NCBI GenBank assembly: GCA_051251725.1
Contig: JBPOFN010000077.1
Span: 1 to 9,000 of the forward strand
DNA from: JALZUE01 sp051251725
Lineage (GTDB): Bacteria > Pseudomonadota > Gammaproteobacteria > Enterobacterales > Alteromonadaceae
DNA: 9,000 bases
Direction: 5' to 3'
Shown here: one piece after another, positions 7,604-9,000 of the stretch
Layout of the letters: every line of letters begins with the position of its first letter
Position numbering within the stretch: position 1 is the stretch's first letter
Translations under genes and position numbers: made by a program
The notes under the pieces: generated by a model
What the model was told of the DNA's origin: nothing
The model's database searches: none
The model's input: only the letters and a program-made list of their open reading frames with translations

Positions 7604-8257
7604 ATGAAGCATTATCTCGACATCACCTTACTGCCAGAGACCGAAATCACATTAGGGTTCATCTGGCAAAAGGTATATCAACAAGTGCATATTGCACTTG
7701 TTGATCATGGTTATGAATCTGAACGAAAGTTAAAGCATGGTGACACTAAAATTTTGAGAAACTCTAAAATTGCAGTGTCATTTCCTGAGTATAAAAACCA
7801 CGCATTTCCATTAGGTTCAAAATTAAGATTGTTTGCGCAAACTAAAGAAGAACTAGAAATGTTAGATATACAAAGCTGGTTAAACCGATTAATTGATTAT
7901 GTTGACATTGGTAGCATTCAGTTAGTGCCTGATGGCGTAGGAGAGGTAGTATTCCTGCAAAAAAGGGTTAAAGGTATCAAGCGTTTAGATGAGTCCCTTC
8001 AAAAAAAGGCTAATCATATATCAACTAAATTCGGTGTAGATTTTAATGTTTGTTTAAAAGAGCTTAAGGCTAAGCATTCATTTGAAAAATGTTTAGCACC
8101 TTTTATTCAACTGGAAAGTCAGACCAGTAAACAGCGTGGTGATCGTGGATTATTTCAAATATATATTGAAAAACTGGAATGTACTGAGCCTGCTAATGGT
8201 GAATACGATTGCTATGGTTTAGCTTTAAGCAAAACAGCCACCGTACCTTGGTTTTAA
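7604..8257 (+). CDS. cas6f: Csy4 (Cas6f), crRNA-processing endoribonuclease
   Basis: Cas6f cuts the array transcript at the base of each repeat hairpin and stays on the 3' hairpin as the head of the Csy complex. The protein is 217 aa, against 187 in P. aeruginosa. MKHYLDITLLPE is the classic start. The catalytic His29 falls exactly at residue 29 (YQQVHIAL). The ESQTS block (171-175) puts Ser172 where Ser148 sits in the prototype, with T174 and S175 matching the substrate-contacting Ser/Thr pair. A basic helix (about 118-136) replaces the Arg-rich RNA-binding helix, and the C-terminus YDCYGLALSKTATVPWF matches the family YGLS...PWF end. The extra length is mainly a Lys-rich insert at about 36-56. 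The likely ribosome site is AAGGAA at 7588-7593, with a rather long 10-base spacing, 15 bases after csy3. The coding sequence contains a perfect 13-bp palindrome over the His29 codon. Confidence 0.96.
   Translation: MKHYLDITLLPETEITLGFIWQKVYQQVHIALVDHGYESERKLKHGDTKILRNSKIAVSFPEYKNHAFPLGSKLRLFAQTKEELEMLDIQSWLNRLIDYVDIGSIQLVPDGVGEVVFLQKRVKGIKRLDESLQKKANHISTKFGVDFNVCLKELKAKHSFEKCLAPFIQLESQTSKQRGDRGLFQIYIEKLECTEPANGEYDCYGLALSKTATVPWF
7677..7705 (+). repeat. Perfect 13-bp inverted repeat inside cas6f
   Basis: ATCAACAAGTGCA (7677-7689) and TGCACTTGTTGAT (7693-7705) are exact reverse complements with a 3-base TAT spacer. The mRNA can fold into a 13-bp hairpin about 75 bases after the cas6f start. 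It covers codons 25-34, including the catalytic His29 codon (7688-7690). It does not resemble the I-F repeat hairpin (short GC stem with a 5-base loop). Confidence 0.7.
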
Positions 8258-8263
8258 CCATGA

Positions 8264-8294
8264 ATTTAAGCCCATTATATCAATGGGCTTAAAT
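8264..8294. terminator. 13-bp hairpin after cas6f, putative end of the cas operon
   Basis: ATTTAAGCCCATT (8264-8276) pairs perfectly with AATGGGCTTAAAT (8282-8294) over a 5-base loop, starting 6 bases after the cas6f stop. The position suits a transcript end for the cas operon. There is no run of T after either arm, so it may be a weak or factor-dependent terminator, or an mRNA-end stabiliser, rather than a classical intrinsic terminator. Confidence 0.55.
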
Positions 8295-8301
8295 CATTTG
8301 C

Positions 8302-8329
8302 TTGAAAGAGACTATATTGGGTTTATATT
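8302..8329 (+). promoter_or_regulatory. Candidate sigma-70 promoter of the toxin-antitoxin unit
   Basis: TTGAAA (8302-8307) and TATATT (8324-8329) are separated by 16 bases and lie about 30 bases before the antitoxin ATG. This is the best -35/-10 pair in the intergenic gap and would transcribe antitoxin and toxin independently of the cas operon. Confidence 0.5.
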
Positions 8330-8335
8330 TAGTCT
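8309..8335. promoter_or_regulatory. Inverted repeat over the -10, candidate antitoxin operator
   Basis: AGACTA (8309-8314) and TAGTCT (8330-8335) are reverse complements flanking the -10 box. Phd/YefM-type antitoxins usually repress their own promoter by binding such palindromes. The link to this antitoxin is inference from position. Confidence 0.4.
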
Positions 8336-8357
8336 TGTATTTGTTGGAGTTAACATC

Positions 8358-8630
8358 ATGTCATTAAGTGATCACATAAAACCGATCAGTTATTTAAAAG
8401 CCAATGCAGCTAAAATTGCTGCAGAATTAAAAAATGATGGCGAAGCATATATAACTACCCAAAATGGTGAAGCCGCTATGGTGGTACAGACAATTGCAGA
8501 GTATGAACAAACTCAAGAAACGTTAGCTATGCTAAAAATGCTCAGCCAAAGCGAGAGAGATATTGAGCAAGGTAATTTACATGATGCAAAAACGGTAATA
8601 TCTGAATTGCGTAATCGTCGAGGATTATAA
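8358..8630 (+). CDS. Phd/YefM-family antitoxin
   Basis: A 90-residue protein with the typical Phd/YefM layout: an N-terminal DNA-binding part (ISYLKANAAKIAAELKNDGEA, residues 10-30), the strand pair YITTQNGEAAMVVQTIAEYE (31-50), then a charged helical tail (about 51-90) that would wrap the toxin. The start at 8358 is preceded by TGGAG (8345-8349) at 8-base spacing. A longer frame open from 8283 begins inside the post-cas6f hairpin and has no family similarity, so it is rejected. The stop overlaps the toxin ATG (TAATG), the usual arrangement for such pairs. The gene is intact although its partner is broken. It would neutralise a RelE/ParE-type toxin and repress its own promoter, as known for the family. 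Confidence 0.85.
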   Translation: MSLSDHIKPISYLKANAAKIAAELKNDGEAYITTQNGEAAMVVQTIAEYEQTQETLAMLKMLSQSERDIEQGNLHDAKTVISELRNRRGL

Positions 8631-8943
8631 TGTCTAGTTATGCGGTAACGTTGACTGACAATACTAAGAAATAATCTATCAAAATTATATATCGCGTGTG
8701 GATAATAAACTTGCAGATAAACTGCTTACTGAAATTGAAGAAGCAATTACTTTATTGGCTTCACAACCTTTATTAGGTCATTTACCACTAGAATTAAATT
8801 CAATCGATAAAGACTGCTTAGAAATATTCACTAAAGCATTTCGACTTATTTATAAGGTAGTGAAGCGAAAGGTCATTATTCTAATAATTTTACATCAAAA
8901 ACAAAGTGTTGCTAAAGCAGCATTTAATCGCTCACTACATTAG
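8630..8943 (+). pseudogene. RelE/ParE-family toxin, frameshifted
   Basis: The ATG at 8630 overlaps the antitoxin stop and has a CGAGG ribosome site (8619-8623). It reads MSSYAVTLTDNTKK and then hits TAA at 8672-8674. The remainder continues in another frame from about 8671 (IIYQNYISRVDNKLADK onward) to the TAG at 8941-8943, with family features such as AFRLIYKVVKRKVIILIILH near the end. The two pieces together match a normal toxin of about 105 residues. Compared with relatives that read roughly DNAKxDLxxIY, the junction lacks about 10 bases, which would have coded Asp-Leu-Glu plus one base. A GTG at 8698 could start a shortened product but would lose the first strand and helix. The toxin is most likely inactive. 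Frame analysis is seen directly; the size of the deletion is inferred. Confidence 0.75.
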
Positions 8944-9000
8944 AGCGTCAATTGTCATTTGGGATATAAAAACCCAAAAAAATTGCTCTTTAAAAATCTG
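8944..9000 (+). promoter_or_regulatory. Probable CRISPR leader, beginning
   Basis: The last 57 bases are AT-rich and non-coding. They follow the cas operon and toxin-antitoxin unit, the usual place for a I-F array. TATAAA at 8965-8970 could be a -10 box, though no good -35 is seen. A 6-bp inverted repeat TTTGGG (8958-8963)/CCCAAA (8973-8978) lies just before the boxA. No repeat unit is in view, so the array itself is inferred. Confidence 0.5.
8985..8995 (+). promoter_or_regulatory. boxA-like antitermination site in the leader
   Basis: GCTCTTTAAAA matches the boxA consensus GYTCTTTAANA used by the Nus factors in rRNA leaders. boxA sites have been described upstream of CRISPR arrays in gammaproteobacteria, where they protect the long untranslated transcript from Rho. 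The match is seen directly; function is by analogy. Confidence 0.6.

Noticed and set aside
8283..8357. N-terminal extension of the antitoxin frame from an ATG at 8283
   Set aside because: That ATG lies in the right arm of the hairpin and upstream of the likely promoter. The added residues do not match the family, and the ATG at 8358 has a good ribosome site.
8660..8680. Programmed ribosomal frameshift in the toxin
   Set aside because: No slippery heptamer or downstream structure is evident, and family spacing points to missing codons, so a deletion is the simpler reading.

Overview
The window holds most of a type I-F CRISPR-Cas locus, all on the + strand, in a low-GC genome. Gene content, protein similarity to the Pseudomonas-type I-F set (recognised from memory, no search run) and base composition suggest a gammaproteobacterium. 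A marine or aquatic Alteromonadales-like host is plausible, but I cannot name a genus.

Layout: positions 1-255 are the 3' end of cas1, whose start lies outside the window. Positions 248-634 hold an intact 128-residue gene of unknown function, overlapped by cas1 on one side and by the cas2-3 fusion (631-3921) on the other. The interference genes follow with tiny overlaps or gaps: csy1/cas8f (3921-5411), csy2/cas5f (5408-6589), csy3/cas7f (6608-7588) and csy4/cas6f (7604-8257). Cas1 and Cas2-3 handle spacer capture, and Cas2-3 also destroys the target. Csy1-Csy2-Csy3-Csy4 form the crRNA-guided surveillance complex, and Csy4 cuts the array transcript. The extra gene is the only part that the standard I-F operon does not explain.

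A 13-bp hairpin just after cas6f closes the operon. A small toxin-antitoxin unit follows: a promoter with an overlapping inverted repeat, an intact Phd/YefM-type antitoxin (8358-8630), and a RelE/ParE-type toxin (8630-8943) broken by a frameshift near codon 14. The final 57 bases look like the start of a CRISPR leader, with a boxA-like antitermination site at 8985-8995. The repeat array probably begins just past the window edge; no repeats are visible inside it.

Two scales of oddity stand out. First, base composition switches abruptly near 840, inside the Cas2 part of cas2-3, so cas1, the unknown gene and the start of cas2-3 may be one recombined block. Second, several effector proteins carry differences from the P. 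aeruginosa prototypes: a changed PAM-loop motif in Csy1, a likely helical insertion in Csy2, and a long perfect palindrome in the cas6f coding sequence.
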